A DNA stretch of 64,000 nucleotides from Agromyces protaetiae (GCF_030866785.1 NZ_CP133018.1:3162001-3226000), one strand, 5' to 3'; positions 29,466 to 38,643 are shown, numbered from the stretch's first letter. The notes: generated by a model not told the origin, from the letters alone. Made by a program: numbers and translations.

Positions 29466-30746
29466 TCAGTGGAACGGGCAGCGCGACGGGGCATCCGTCG
29501 CCCGGACCCGCCCGCCTGAGGCGGGCTTCGTGGGGAGGCGGCGCCGATTCACGTGGAGGCCCCCGCCGAGAATGGTGACCCGCGGGTCACTGAGGGTCGA
29601 GACGGCGGCCGCGAGGCCCGCGATCGCGAGCTTCTCCCCGGGGCAGCGGTGCCCGCTCGCGACGTCGGCACCACCGTGCGGCACGAACGCCGGCAGCGCC
29701 TCGTAGTCGTCGACGCCCACGAACCGCTCGGGATCGAACTCGCCGGCGTGCTCCCAGGATCGGTCGTCGGTGTTCGTCCCGAGGACGTCGAGCACGACCC
29801 GGCCGCCCACCTCGACTCGCTGACCGTCGAGCTCGACGTCGGCGATGGCGCGTCCGGGCAGCATCGGCACGAACGGGGCCGTGCGCCGGATCTCCTGCGC
29901 GAACGCCGTTGCGAGCGGCCCGCCCACGAGCGCGCCGCGCTCGCGCACCTCCATCGCGATGCGCGCTCGCCACTCGGGGCGGTCGTGCAGCTCCTTCGCG
30001 GCGAACGCCACGAAGCGGGCGACGGCGATCATGGGTCGCATGCTGTTCTGCAGCTCGATTCCGGCCAGTCTCGGGGGAAGCAGTTCGGCGTCACGATCCC
30101 GGTGCCAGGCCCACTCGTGCAGCGCCGTACCGTCGGCAGCCTCGAGCGTGCCGCCCCGAACCGCCTCGATCAGGCGCTCCGCATGCCGGTCCGACCAGTG
30201 TCGATTCGCGTACGCGAGGAGATACTCGGGCGAATAGGGGGCGCCGAACCCGTCGACGATCTGCGCGAGGCGGGCCGACCAGCGGGTCTTCGCGGCGGCG
30301 GTGCCGGGCAGGCCCGCCCAGCGCATGATGGCGCGTCCGAGCGCGCCGACCGCGGCGTCGTACGCCGAGCGATCTCCGCCGGCGAGCCACTCGTCGAGCT
30401 CGGCCTGCCATTCGCGCTCCAGCATCGGCGAGAGCCGTTCGACCTGCGCGTCCTCGTAGGCGACGTCGATGAAGGTCGCCTTGCGGTGCCGGTGTTCGTC
30501 GCCGTCGAGGCTGTGCACCGAACCGTGGCCGAACAGCGTCTCCTGAATGAGGCCGGGCATCGCGCCGTGCCGCGCGATCCGTCGCTCGTCGTAGAACAGG
30601 GCGACGCCTTCGGCGCCGCGCACGAACACGGCGTCGTGGCCGAGCAGTCCCATCGGCGCGGACCTCGCCCCATCGCGGACCCGGCGCCAGATGTGCGCAC
30701 CGAAGTCGTAGCCACGGGTGAGGACGGAGATCGAGTCGTCGCGCAT
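29466..30746 (-). CDS. CYP152-type cytochrome P450 (fatty-acid peroxygenase-like)
   Basis: 426 residues. The heme-ligand loop is FVPHGGADVASGHRCPGEK with Cys368. In the I-helix region the acid-alcohol pair is replaced by Arg237-Pro238 (LQNSMRPMIAVARF), the signature of peroxygenase P450s that use hydrogen peroxide and a substrate carboxylate instead of a redox partner. The C-terminus ends SRCPFH. Likely substrate: a fatty acid, giving hydroxylation or decarboxylation. The ATG at 30746 was chosen; an upstream in-frame extension is not family-like. No ferredoxin gene is nearby, which fits. Confidence 0.85.
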   Translation of the reverse strand: MRDDSISVLTRGYDFGAHIWRRVRDGARSAPMGLLGHDAVFVRGAEGVALFYDERRIARHGAMPGLIQETLFGHGSVHSLDGDEHRHRKATFIDVAYEDAQVERLSPMLEREWQAELDEWLAGGDRSAYDAAVGALGRAIMRWAGLPGTAAAKTRWSARLAQIVDGFGAPYSPEYLLAYANRHWSDRHAERLIEAVRGGTLEAADGTALHEWAWHRDRDAELLPPRLAGIELQNSMRPMIAVARFVAFAAKELHDRPEWRARIAMEVRERGALVGGPLATAFAQEIRRTAPFVPMLPGRAIADVELDGQRVEVGGRVVLDVLGTNTDDRSWEHAGEFDPERFVGVDDYEALPAFVPHGGADVASGHRCPGEKLAIAGLAAAVSTLSDPRVTILGGGLHVNRRRLPTKPASGGRVRATDAPSRCPFH

Positions 30747-30826
30747 GCGTCCACGCTGACACGCGGCCCGAGGGGCTTCCAGGGGGTCGCGTCGATGGGG
30801 GAATGTGCTACAGGCGTTTCGAGCCT

Positions 30827-31603
30827 TCAGGCCCGGATGCGGTGGCGCAGCGCCGCGAGGTCGTCGGCGCCGAGACCACCCGAGGCGAGGTAGCCCGCAC
30901 TCCCGCCATGCTCGGCATCGACCCACGCTAGCGCCTGCTCGATCGCCTCCGGTGGTGTCTCGGTCACGAGGGTGCGCAGGCCGGCGGTGATGGGCACGCC
31001 CATCGACGTCAGCATCGCGATCATGCCGTCCGCCCATGGCCCGGCGAGATGCTGCTGCGAGACGGCATAGTCGGCGATGATGGCCTCGCGCTCGACGCCG
31101 GCCGCGTCCAACATGAGGGCGACGGCCACGCCCGTGCGGTCCTTGCCCGCGGTGCAGTGCACGAGCACGGCGGTGGGTGCGTCATCACGCGAAGCGGCGA
31201 TCAGCCGGGCGAGCTTCGCGAAGGTCTCGGCGCCGTGCTGCAGCATCCGGACGTAGAGCTCGCCGAGCGTCGGCAGCTGCGACAAGACCGTGGCGAACGC
31301 CTCGGGGGCGACCGCGCCGTCGGCACCGACGGCCGGCTGCGGCAATGCGCCCTCGAGCAGCTCGAGCAGCACGATCTCGAACGGGCGCGACACGGGCAGC
31401 CGATCGGCGGCCATGCCGCGCTCGACACCCGTCCGGAAGTCCGCGATCACGCCGACCGGCGAAGCGGCGAGGTCGTGCAGCCCCTCCTCGGTCAGCGCGT
31501 TGAGCGCGGCCGAGCGGAACAGCACGCCCGCACGAGTGCGTCCGCCATCGATGAGCGGCAACCCGCCAGTGTCCCGGAAGTTGACGAGCGACGCGATCTG
31601 CAT
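30827..31603 (-). CDS. Tyrosine-protein phosphatase, MptpB/DSP family
   Basis: 258 residues. The P-loop HCTAGKDRTG has catalytic Cys150 and the Lys-Asp insertion typical of lipid- and tyrosine-phosphatases of the MptpB group. The N-terminus (LVNFRDTGGLPL) and the LFRSAALNALTEEGL block also match. TAAGCT lies 6 bases before the ATG, predicting a leaderless message. It lies 80 bp upstream of the P450 on the same strand; a functional link is not evident. Confidence 0.9.
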   Translation of the reverse strand: MQIASLVNFRDTGGLPLIDGGRTRAGVLFRSAALNALTEEGLHDLAASPVGVIADFRTGVERGMAADRLPVSRPFEIVLLELLEGALPQPAVGADGAVAPEAFATVLSQLPTLGELYVRMLQHGAETFAKLARLIAASRDDAPTAVLVHCTAGKDRTGVAVALMLDAAGVEREAIIADYAVSQQHLAGPWADGMIAMLTSMGVPITAGLRTLVTETPPEAIEQALAWVDAEHGGSAGYLASGGLGADDLAALRHRIRA

Positions 31604-31732
31604 GAACGGAGCTTATCGTCCCACTTCGTCGGCGGGGGGATCGGCCGTTCGTGTGCGATCACCCCGAGTCGGCCGCGCGCCATGCGTCCTGCTGCATCTC
31701 GGAGACCGCGTCACCGGCAATCGAGAACCCGG

Positions 31733-32671
31733 TCATGCCCCTGCACGGCGTCTGCGCGCGAACGCGAGCGCGGCGACGCCGAGCGCCGAGCATGCAGCGA
31801 CGAGCACGAGCCATCCGCTCGCGTCCGGCCCGCCGGATTCCGCGAGCGACGGGCCGGCCGGCCGCGCCGTGGACGGCGGCGGGGCGGCAGCCGTCGCCGG
31901 AGCCGCGCACGTGCCGATGGGGAAGTCCACGTTCGAAACCTGCAGCGACTCGGCGGGCACGAACTCGGTCGGCGGCCATTCGGCGAGGTCGACCGGGGGC
32001 GGGAGCCACGCGAGCTCCGCGCGATACGCGGCATCGTCCGCGAGCGGTACCGAGGACACCAGGGCGGTTCCGGATGCCTCGGCCTCGAACGTGACCGGTT
32101 CGCCGATCACGTTCCCTGCCGCATCGACGAACGTGTGCCGATACTCGGATGACGGGGCCAGGCCCGAGATCACGGCATCGGCGACGGCACTGCCGCCCTC
32201 GATGGCGCACGTGGTCGAGATCGACATCGGCGGCCCGGGCGCGCACGGCGAGATGGTGAACCCGGTCGTCGTGACCGGGATCACGCCGTTCTCGGGCAGG
32301 TGGAACACCGCGACGTAGTAGGCGCCGGGCCCGGCACCGATGGGAATCTCTGCGTTGCCGGAGTTGTCCGACGCCGGGCTCGCGATGTCCAGGGTGGCGC
32401 CGCGCACGGCGTAGCCCCATGTGCGCTCCGGGTCGTCGACCGTGACCGTGATGACGCCCTCCCCAGCCGTACCGCCCAGCGCACCGCATTCCACCGCCTC
32501 GGCGGTGACGGTCAGCCCCTCGGCCGGCACCCAGACATCGGTCGGCTGGGCCTGGGCCGCGGTTCCGGTGATCGCGTGCAGACCCGCCGCGAATCCCAAC
32601 GCGGCGAGCGCGACGAGGATCCGGCGGTGCGGGTGGTGCCGCCGGGGTGACGGGTCACGGGGAGTCGACAC
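31733..32671 (-). CDS. Secreted, wall-anchored protein of unknown function
   Basis: 312 residues. An N-terminal signal (ILVALAALGFAAGLHAI) is followed by Ig-like beta domains with paired cysteines (VECGALGG, TISPCAPGP, TTCAIEGG, GTCAAP), a Pro/Ala linker and a C-terminal sorting signal: SLAESGG, a hydrophobic helix and RRRRAGA. LAESG resembles the LAxTG motif of actinobacterial sortases. The start is GTG 32671 with GGAGG 5 bases upstream. Confidence 0.75.
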   Translation of the reverse strand: MSTPRDPSPRRHHPHRRILVALAALGFAAGLHAITGTAAQAQPTDVWVPAEGLTVTAEAVECGALGGTAGEGVITVTVDDPERTWGYAVRGATLDIASPASDNSGNAEIPIGAGPGAYYVAVFHLPENGVIPVTTTGFTISPCAPGPPMSISTTCAIEGGSAVADAVISGLAPSSEYRHTFVDAAGNVIGEPVTFEAEASGTALVSSVPLADDAAYRAELAWLPPPVDLAEWPPTEFVPAESLQVSNVDFPIGTCAAPATAAAPPPSTARPAGPSLAESGGPDASGWLVLVAACSALGVAALAFARRRRAGA

Positions 32672-32826
32672 GGCATCCTCCGATCATGAGGCACCGTCAC
32701 CATATCCCCGTTCTCATCCGACCGCCACCAGTGGAACGAGCCATCCCGCCCCTCTCACGTGACCGACACGGATGCGGGCAGTGCTCGTCCCGCCGCGTCG
32801 ACACCGCTGTTCACCGGAACACGACG

Positions 32827-32852
32827 AAGCCCCTCCAAAAACGGAGGGGCTT
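32827..32852. terminator. Hairpin terminator after tRNA-Ser
   Basis: AAGCCCCTCC (32827-32836) and GGAGGGGCTT (32843-32852) flank a 6-base loop, 12 bases beyond the tRNA 3' end. On the plus strand it is followed by T-rich sequence, so it may act in both directions. Confidence 0.7.
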
Positions 32853-32864
32853 TGTCTGTTTCGT

Positions 32865-32955
32865 TGGCGGTACCGGTGGGATTTGAACCCACGGTGGGCT
32901 TTAGACCCACACAACTTTTCGAGAGTTGCACCTTCGGCCGCTCGGACACGGTACC
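32865..32955 (-). tRNA. tRNA-Ser (anticodon CGA)
   Basis: 91 bases. Acceptor arms GGTACCG/CGGTACC, anticodon arm CAACT-CTCGAAA-AGTTG with anticodon CGA (reads UCG), a long variable arm typical of serine tRNAs, T-arm GGGTTCAAATCCC and an encoded CCA end after discriminator G. Confidence 0.95.
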
Positions 32956-32962
32956 GAGATAG

Positions 32963-32991
32963 ATCTTAGGCGATCGGCCCGCGCAGACCAA
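32963..32991 (-). promoter_or_regulatory. Promoter of tRNA-Ser
   Basis: On the minus strand TTGGTC (32991-32986), a 17-bp spacer and TAAGAT (32968-32963), with 7 bases to the mature tRNA 5' end. Confidence 0.7.
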
Positions 32992-33106
32992 AATGCGAGC
33001 GGATGCCTCGACCGAGGCATCCGCTCGCCCGCTGCCGCGCACCCAGCCGGTGCGCAGCCGACCACCAGCAGCCGTGCAGCCGCCGCGCGTAGCGTCGGCG
33101 GCAGCT

Positions 33107-33928
33107 ATGGACACCTCTCCCCCGGCCCCCGCCGTCCGGCTGCTCGACGGCGTCCGGCACACCGCGGCCACCCTGCTCGGCCACCTCGGTGTGCCGCGGT
33201 TCCGCGCGTTCGTGACCGAGAACGCGGCGACGCTGAACGACACCCTGCCGGTGCACTCGAAGTGGTGGCGCGACCGCGCCGCCGAGGGCGGCGACCTCCT
33301 GTACGTGGCCATCGGCGACAGTACGGCGCAGGGCATCGGCGCGAGCGGTCCGGGCCTCAGCTACGTCGGGCTGCTCGCGGAACGGGCGGCCGAGCGCACC
33401 GGCCGCGTCGTGCACGCCATGAACCTGAGCGTCTCAGGCGCGACGACGGCGCTCGCGGTGCGCGACCAGCTGCCGAAGCTCGCCCGGCTCCGCGCGGAGC
33501 CCGACCTCGTCACGGTCTCGATCGGCGCGAACGACATCGCCCTGTGGAACCCGGCCGAGTTCGACCGGAACATTCGCACCATATTCGCCGCGCTGCCGGC
33601 GCACGCGATCGTCGCCGATGTGCCCTGCTTCTATCTTCCGCGCAACGAGCGCAAGGTCGCCGAGGCGAACCGGATGCTGCGCGCGGCAGCCCGCGAGTAC
33701 GGCCTCCAGGTCGTGCCGCTGCACGAGCACACGCGGCGTCAGGGACTGCGCGGCATCCTGACCGAGTTCGCGCGGGACATGTTCCACCCGAACGACGCCG
33801 GGTACCGGGTCTGGGCGGGCGCGTTCCGGCCGGCGGTCGACGCCCGGCTCGCGCGAGTGCTCGCGAGCCTCGCGCGGCGGGCGCACGCCGATGCGGCACC
33901 CTCCGACCGGTACGCGTCGGCGGCCTAG
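33107..33928 (+). CDS. SGNH/GDSL-family hydrolase
   Basis: 273 residues. Block I AIGDSTAQGIGASG carries the nucleophile Ser, block III is SIGANDIALW, and block V FHPNDAGYRVWA has the catalytic His. No signal peptide, so it is probably cytoplasmic. It may act on acyl esters; the substrate is unknown. ATG 33107 begins MDTSPPAP; in-frame upstream sequence overlaps GGATGCCTCG-rich intergenic DNA and is not family-like. Confidence 0.88.
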   Translation: MDTSPPAPAVRLLDGVRHTAATLLGHLGVPRFRAFVTENAATLNDTLPVHSKWWRDRAAEGGDLLYVAIGDSTAQGIGASGPGLSYVGLLAERAAERTGRVVHAMNLSVSGATTALAVRDQLPKLARLRAEPDLVTVSIGANDIALWNPAEFDRNIRTIFAALPAHAIVADVPCFYLPRNERKVAEANRMLRAAAREYGLQVVPLHEHTRRQGLRGILTEFARDMFHPNDAGYRVWAGAFRPAVDARLARVLASLARRAHADAAPSDRYASAA

Positions 33929-34036
33929 CCCAGCTCTGCTGGGACCGATCCTGACCGATTTCCACACCACCTGAACGCCAGTACACGGTTCGACGACACG
34001 CCCTGGCTGTCCACCCGGCGGCGCCGGCCGTCGCGT

Positions 34037-35242
34037 TCATGCCGCGAGCTGCGAGGCGACGATCGCCGCATCCTCGCCCACGCCCATGAACAGCGGGGAC
34101 CTGCGCGAGGTCATCCACGGTACGCCCACGAAGAAGAGCCCGGCGATGCGGATGCTCCGCCCACGGTCCTGCGTCGGGAACCCGAGCTCGTCGACGAGGT
34201 CGGGCACCCGGATCCACGAGTACGCGGGCCGGAACCCGCACGCGACGACGACCGCCCCGAGCTCCGAGAGCGGCGGTGGCGCGGTGGCGACGAGCGGCGA
34301 TTCGTCGCGGACGAGCGGCTCCGGGCCCCGCAGCCCGCGTTCGGCGGCGATCGTGGTCGCGGCGTTCCAGATCTGCCGGTAGGCCTCGTCGCCGACGGCG
34401 ACCGATGCGGCGAGGTCGTCGGCGACCACGACGCGGTCCCCGTCGACGGCGGTCACGCGTCCGCTCAGGGCGACGCCGGCCGCGGCGAGCGTGCGCAGCG
34501 TGAGATCGTGGCCGCCGTGCGCACCGGTGGCGAGTGGGTTCGGCGCGAGCCGAACCGTCGACGAGGGCATGTCGGCGAGCGTGTGCTGGAAGAACCCGGC
34601 ATCGATGAGCCAGTCGACGCCGTCACGGCCCGCGATGCGACGCGGCATGGCCGGTGCCGCGCCCGCGGCGAGGGCGACCTCGCGACCCGCACCGCAGAGC
34701 TCTTCGGCGATCTGGGCGGCGCTCTGGCCTCCGCCGACGACCAGCACGGGGCCGCCGGGAAGGGACGCGGGCGAGCGGTACTCGCCCGAGCCGACGACGG
34801 GCACGCGGTGCGCGAGCGGCTCGGTCCACGGCGGGAGGTACTCGCGCTGATAGGCACCGGTGCAGACCACGACGCGCCGCGCGCGCACGGCTCCTGCGGG
34901 GGTGTCGGCGCGGAATCCGCCGTCATCGGGCGTGAGTGCGGTGACCGGCCGCGCGGCCTCGACCGGCGCGCCGAATGACTCGGCGTAGGCGCGCAGATGC
35001 GACACGATCTCGTCGCGCGCCAGATAGCCGGAAGGCTCCGGTCCGCGATACTCACCGCCCGGCAGCCGGATCGTGTGGTTCGGAGTGACCAGGCACAGCG
35101 AGTCCCAGCGGTGCGCCCACGCCGCGCCCACGCCGTCGGACTCGAAGACGACGTGCTCGACCCCCAGCGCGGTCAGCTCATGGCTCACCGCGAGGCCGGC
35201 CTGTCCGGCACCGATCACGAGGACGTCGACGTCCGCGGACAT
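34037..35242 (-). CDS. Flavin-containing monooxygenase-type oxidoreductase
   Basis: 401 residues. FAD-binding GAGQAG near residue 13, a second dinucleotide site VVGGGQSAAQIAEEL for NADPH, and VVVACGFRPAYSW near the C-terminus. The layout is that of single-component FMO/BVMO-like enzymes (CzcO-like). Substrate unknown. TACGCT is 6 bases before ATG 35242, so it is leaderless and divergent from radA, with 107 bp between starts. Confidence 0.88.
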   Translation of the reverse strand: MSADVDVLVIGAGQAGLAVSHELTALGVEHVVFESDGVGAAWAHRWDSLCLVTPNHTIRLPGGEYRGPEPSGYLARDEIVSHLRAYAESFGAPVEAARPVTALTPDDGGFRADTPAGAVRARRVVVCTGAYQREYLPPWTEPLAHRVPVVGSGEYRSPASLPGGPVLVVGGGQSAAQIAEELCGAGREVALAAGAAPAMPRRIAGRDGVDWLIDAGFFQHTLADMPSSTVRLAPNPLATGAHGGHDLTLRTLAAAGVALSGRVTAVDGDRVVVADDLAASVAVGDEAYRQIWNAATTIAAERGLRGPEPLVRDESPLVATAPPPLSELGAVVVACGFRPAYSWIRVPDLVDELGFPTQDRGRSIRIAGLFFVGVPWMTSRRSPLFMGVGEDAAIVASQLAA

Positions 35243-35349
35243 GCGGCCAGCGTAGGCCGATGCGGCGCTCGCGGCGAGCCCCACGCGGCAGGACGGAGCG
35301 CGCCCGTGTCGGCCGCGGCCATGTCGGCGGCAGCGGTTATCCTCGCTCC

Positions 35350-36714
35350 ATGGCCAAACCCGCGTCGTCCTTCCGCTGCAGCGAGTGCGGGTGGAGCACC
35401 GTCAAGTGGGTCGGCCGCTGCGCCGAGTGCCAGCAGTGGGGCACCGTTCTCGACGCGGCCGAGCCCACCGGCATCCTGCGCACGCTGAAGCCCGTGACGC
35501 CGGTCGGCGAACGTCGGGCCAGGCCGATCGCCGAGGTCGAGGCGGACCACACGGCGCACCGGCCGAGCGGCATCGGCGAGTTCGACCGGGTGCTGGGCGG
35601 CGGGCTCGTCGCGGGCGCCGCCATCCTGCTGTCGGGCGAGCCCGGGGTCGGCAAGTCGACCCTGCTGCTCGAGGTCGCCGCGCGCGTGGCGGCCGGCGGG
35701 CGACGGGTGTTGTACGTCAGCGCCGAAGAGTCCGCCGCGCAGGTCCGCCTGCGAGCCGGGCGCACGGGCGCGCTCGTCCCCGAGCTCTATCTCGCGTCGG
35801 AGACCGATCTCGCGACCCTGCTCGGCCAGGTCGACTCGGTCGAGCCCGACCTGCTCATCGTCGACTCCGTGCAGACGGTGTCGAGCTCGCTCTCCGACGG
35901 GCTTCCCGGTCAACCGAGTCAGGTCCGTGAGGTCGCGTCGACGCTGATCAGGGTGGCGAAAGAGCGGCAGCTGCCCGTGCTCATCGTCGGGCACGTCACG
36001 AAAGACGGCACGATCGCCGGGCCGCGCTTGCTCGAGCACCTCGTCGACGTCGTCTGCCAGTTCGAGGGCGACCGGCAGACCTCGCTGCGTTTCGTGCGTG
36101 CGCTGAAGAACCGGTTCGGCCCCACCGACGAGGTGGGCTGCTTCGAGATGACCGGCGACGGCATCGCCGAGGTGCCCGACCCCTCGGGGTTGTTCCTCAG
36201 TCGCTCCCGGGCGGCCGTCAGCGGCACGTGCGTGACGGTCGCGCTCGAGGGCCGTCGTGCGCTTCCGGTCGAGGTCCAGGCGCTCGTCGTCGAGTCGAAG
36301 GCGCCACAGCCCCGTCGGGTCGTGAACGGCGTCGATCCTTCGCGGGTCGCGATGATCCTCGCGGTGCTCGAACGCCGCGCCGGCCTGCGCCGCATCGGCG
36401 AACACGACGTGTACGTCTCGACGGTGGGCGGCGTGCGGCTCATCGAGCCGGCGGCCGATCTCGCGATCGCCGTGGCCATCGCCTCGGCCGTCCGCGACCG
36501 CGCGGTGCCGCACCAGCTCGCCGCGTTCGGCGAGATCAGCCTCGCGGGCGAGGTGCGCCCGGTGTCAGCGGCGAAGCAGCGCACGTCCGAGGCATCCCGG
36601 CTCGGCTACTCGACCATCCTCGACGTCGAGGCCGGCAGCGTGCGAGCCGCCGTCGAACGCGCCATGATCGCCGCGGGCGACCCACGCGAGCGCGAACTCG
36701 ATCGCGCGTTCTGA
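35350..36714 (+). CDS. radA: DNA repair protein RadA
   Basis: 454 residues. Branch-migration ATPase in recombination repair. A C4 zinc finger (Cys10, Cys13, Cys24, Cys27), Walker A GEPGVGKST, the RadA-specific KNRFG motif in RALKNRFGPTDEVG and a C-terminal Lon-protease-like domain (GGVRLIEPAADLAIAVAIAS) are all present. TATCCT (35338-35343) is 6 bases before the ATG, with no visible RBS, so the message is probably leaderless. Confidence 0.97.
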   Translation: MAKPASSFRCSECGWSTVKWVGRCAECQQWGTVLDAAEPTGILRTLKPVTPVGERRARPIAEVEADHTAHRPSGIGEFDRVLGGGLVAGAAILLSGEPGVGKSTLLLEVAARVAAGGRRVLYVSAEESAAQVRLRAGRTGALVPELYLASETDLATLLGQVDSVEPDLLIVDSVQTVSSSLSDGLPGQPSQVREVASTLIRVAKERQLPVLIVGHVTKDGTIAGPRLLEHLVDVVCQFEGDRQTSLRFVRALKNRFGPTDEVGCFEMTGDGIAEVPDPSGLFLSRSRAAVSGTCVTVALEGRRALPVEVQALVVESKAPQPRRVVNGVDPSRVAMILAVLERRAGLRRIGEHDVYVSTVGGVRLIEPAADLAIAVAIASAVRDRAVPHQLAAFGEISLAGEVRPVSAAKQRTSEASRLGYSTILDVEAGSVRAAVERAMIAAGDPRERELDRAF

Positions 36715-36763
36715 GCGCCGGCACCGCTATGAGCCGGCTCGGCCCCCGGCCTCGGCCCTGGTG

Positions 36764-37174
36764 CTAGGCGTCGAGCGCTTTCAGCAGCTCGGTCGGTGAC
36801 GCCTGCATGGGGTGCGGGCCGGCGATGTCGAGGAACACGGTCGTGATCGTCGACTCGTGGCGTTTCAGGAACGACCGGAGCCACGCGGGGCTCTGCAGTC
36901 CCACCGCGGGCGGCAGGTTCTCCGGCTTGTTCGCCGCGTCGCTGAACAGCAGCAGCGCCACCTCGCCCGTCTTCACATCGCGGTAGGTCCAGACCTCGCC
37001 GCCGTCCAGCGGCTTGTCCCGCGGGCCGGGCTTGATGAGCGGCACCACTGTGTTGCCGTGCCGCAGCGCGAGCGCCACGGCCGCGACATCCTGCTTCTCG
37101 AGCGCCTCGGCGAGCGCCTGCGACCGGAACTCGATTGGCGTCTCTGACTTCCCGCTGCGCTTCTTCCCGGCCAT
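36764..37174 (-). CDS. SseB-like domain protein
   Basis: 136 residues. A short basic start (MAGKKRSGKSETP) precedes a compact domain with VVPLIKPGPRDKPLDGGEVW, EVALLLFSDAANKPENLP and LKRHESTITTVFLDIAGPHP, resembling the SseB N-terminal domain. Function unknown. TACGCT is 6 bases before ATG 37174; a GGAGGG between them could equally act as an RBS. Convergent with radA. Confidence 0.6.
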   Translation of the reverse strand: MAGKKRSGKSETPIEFRSQALAEALEKQDVAAVALALRHGNTVVPLIKPGPRDKPLDGGEVWTYRDVKTGEVALLLFSDAANKPENLPPAVGLQSPAWLRSFLKRHESTITTVFLDIAGPHPMQASPTELLKALDA

Positions 37175-37434
37175 CCCTCCAGCGTATCCGCCCGCCCTCC
37201 CTCCACCGGCCGTCCGCCCCACTCCCCCGGCGCCCCCTCGCCCCGGCGCCCCCTCCCCCCGGCGCCCCCTTCGCCCCGGAGCCCCCCTCGCCGAGTGATG
37301 CCGAAACGCCTCGAGTGTGAACGGAATGAGCGGTCGTTCGAGACGTTTCGGCATCACTCGGCGGCGTAGCCGACGGCGCGGGCCCAGGCGGCGCGGGCCC
37401 AGGCGGCGCGGGCCCAGGGGGCGCGGGCCGGCAC
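37175..37434. repeat. Repeat-rich gap with a large inverted repeat
   Basis: Inside this 260-bp gap, 26-bp arms at 37289-37314 and 37338-37363 are complementary with one mismatch (core GAGTGATGCCGAAACG), separated by 23 bp. They are flanked on the left by GGCGCCCCCT-like repeats and on the right by 15-bp GCGGCGCGGGCCCAG repeats (about 37371-37430). No ORF. Confidence 0.85.
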
Positions 37435-38076
37435 TCAGTAGAGCAGGAACTGCTTCGACGCCGTCGACGGCATGCCGTCGACCGTCACGTCGAGGTGGTA
37501 CGACGCGCCGCCAGCGGGCACGGCTTCGCGCGGGCCGTCGCAGGTCTCGACGCTCGACCGCGTTCGGTCCCAGATGATCGGCACGCTCGAACTGATCGGG
37601 TCACCGGGCTCGAGCGTGACCTCGGCGTCGCTCGGGGAGGTCTGGCAGTCGGTCGACGTCCAGTAGGTCTCCGCACCGCTCGTGATGGTGAACACCTGCG
37701 CGCTGGTGCCGGCATTGATCGTGCACGGGGCGTCGCCAATGTTCCTGATCGTGATCGAGAGCTCGGGCTGCTGGCCCTCGGCGTACTCGGTCTGGTTGGT
37801 GATCGCCTCGACGATGACCTGCTCGGGTGTGCAGGCGCCACCGCCTGCCGCACCGGGGTCAGTCGACGGCGAGGCCGATGGATCGGCAGCCGTCTCGGTC
37901 GAAGGCGTGGCCGTGTCGCCGGCCCCGCCGCCCGTCTCGCCCTGACTCGCTCCGGGCCGGACCACGATGAGCACGATCGCGACTATCACGGCGACGAGGC
38001 CGAGGAGCACCACGAGCCGGCGACGCCGGTACACGGCGGGCGAGTGCCGCCGGGCCGGGGACTGGTTCGTCGACAT
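37435..38076 (-). CDS. Membrane-anchored protein of unknown function
   Basis: 213 residues. Short basic N-terminus (YRRRRL), one transmembrane helix (VVLLGLVAVIVAIVLIVV), a Thr/Ser/Pro/Ala linker and an external beta domain with four cysteines (ACTPEQ, APCTIN, TDCQTS, ETCDGP). It resembles many Micrococcales proteins annotated only as hypothetical. TACCCT is 6 bases before ATG 38076, so I prefer this start over GTG 38082. Confidence 0.7.
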   Translation of the reverse strand: MSTNQSPARRHSPAVYRRRRLVVLLGLVAVIVAIVLIVVRPGASQGETGGGAGDTATPSTETAADPSASPSTDPGAAGGGACTPEQVIVEAITNQTEYAEGQQPELSITIRNIGDAPCTINAGTSAQVFTITSGAETYWTSTDCQTSPSDAEVTLEPGDPISSSVPIIWDRTRSSVETCDGPREAVPAGGASYHLDVTVDGMPSTASKQFLLY

Positions 38077-38139
38077 GTGCACAGGGTACGGCCGCGCCGA
38101 TGCGAACCGGCGGCAACGCTCCGGCGCGCCGGTGGACGC

Positions 38140-38643
38140 TCAGAGGAGCTTCAGCATCCGCGTGTTGCCGAGGGTGTTCTGCTTGACGCGCGCGAGGTCG
38201 AGGAACTCCGCCACGCCCTCATCCCGTGAGCGCAGGAGTTCGGCGTAGAGCTCGGGATCGACGGTCTCGGACCCCATGTCCTCGAAGCCGTGCCGGCCGA
38301 AGAACCCGACCTCGAACGTCAGGCAGAACAGCCGCGACAACCCGAGTTCGCGGGCATCCGCCTCGAGTGCATCGAGCAGGGCGTGTCCCACCCCGGCGCC
38401 GAGCCACTCGTCGGAGACGGCGAGCGTGCGCACCTCGCCGAGGTCCTCCCACATCACGTGCAGCGCGCCGCAGCCGATGACCTCACCCGCGTCGGTCTCG
38501 GCGACGCGGAACTCCTGCAGCGACCCGTACAGGTCGACGCGCTCCTTGCCGAGCAGGATGCGTCGTTGCACGAGCGGCTCCACGAGGTCGACGATCTTCA
38601 CCACGTCGCTCGTGCGCGCCCGGCGCACCCTGAAACCGCTCAT
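38140..38643 (-). CDS. argA: Amino-acid N-acetyltransferase (N-acetylglutamate synthase type)
   Basis: 167 residues. A stand-alone GNAT domain like the actinobacterial short-form ArgA: VRRARTSDVVKIVDLVEPLV, the GKERVDLYGSLQEF block, the acetyl-CoA loop WLGAGVGHALLDALEADARE and FFGRHGFEDM. It would acetylate glutamate in the first step of arginine synthesis. No other arg genes are nearby, so the name rests on the family pattern. TACGAT is 6 bases before ATG 38643. Confidence 0.75.
   Translation of the reverse strand: MSGFRVRRARTSDVVKIVDLVEPLVQRRILLGKERVDLYGSLQEFRVAETDAGEVIGCGALHVMWEDLGEVRTLAVSDEWLGAGVGHALLDALEADARELGLSRLFCLTFEVGFFGRHGFEDMGSETVDPELYAELLRSRDEGVAEFLDLARVKQNTLGNTRMLKLL

Noticed and set aside
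36715-36763. Terminator between radA and the SseB-like gene
   Set aside because: Only short imperfect GCCGG palindromes, not a convincing stem.
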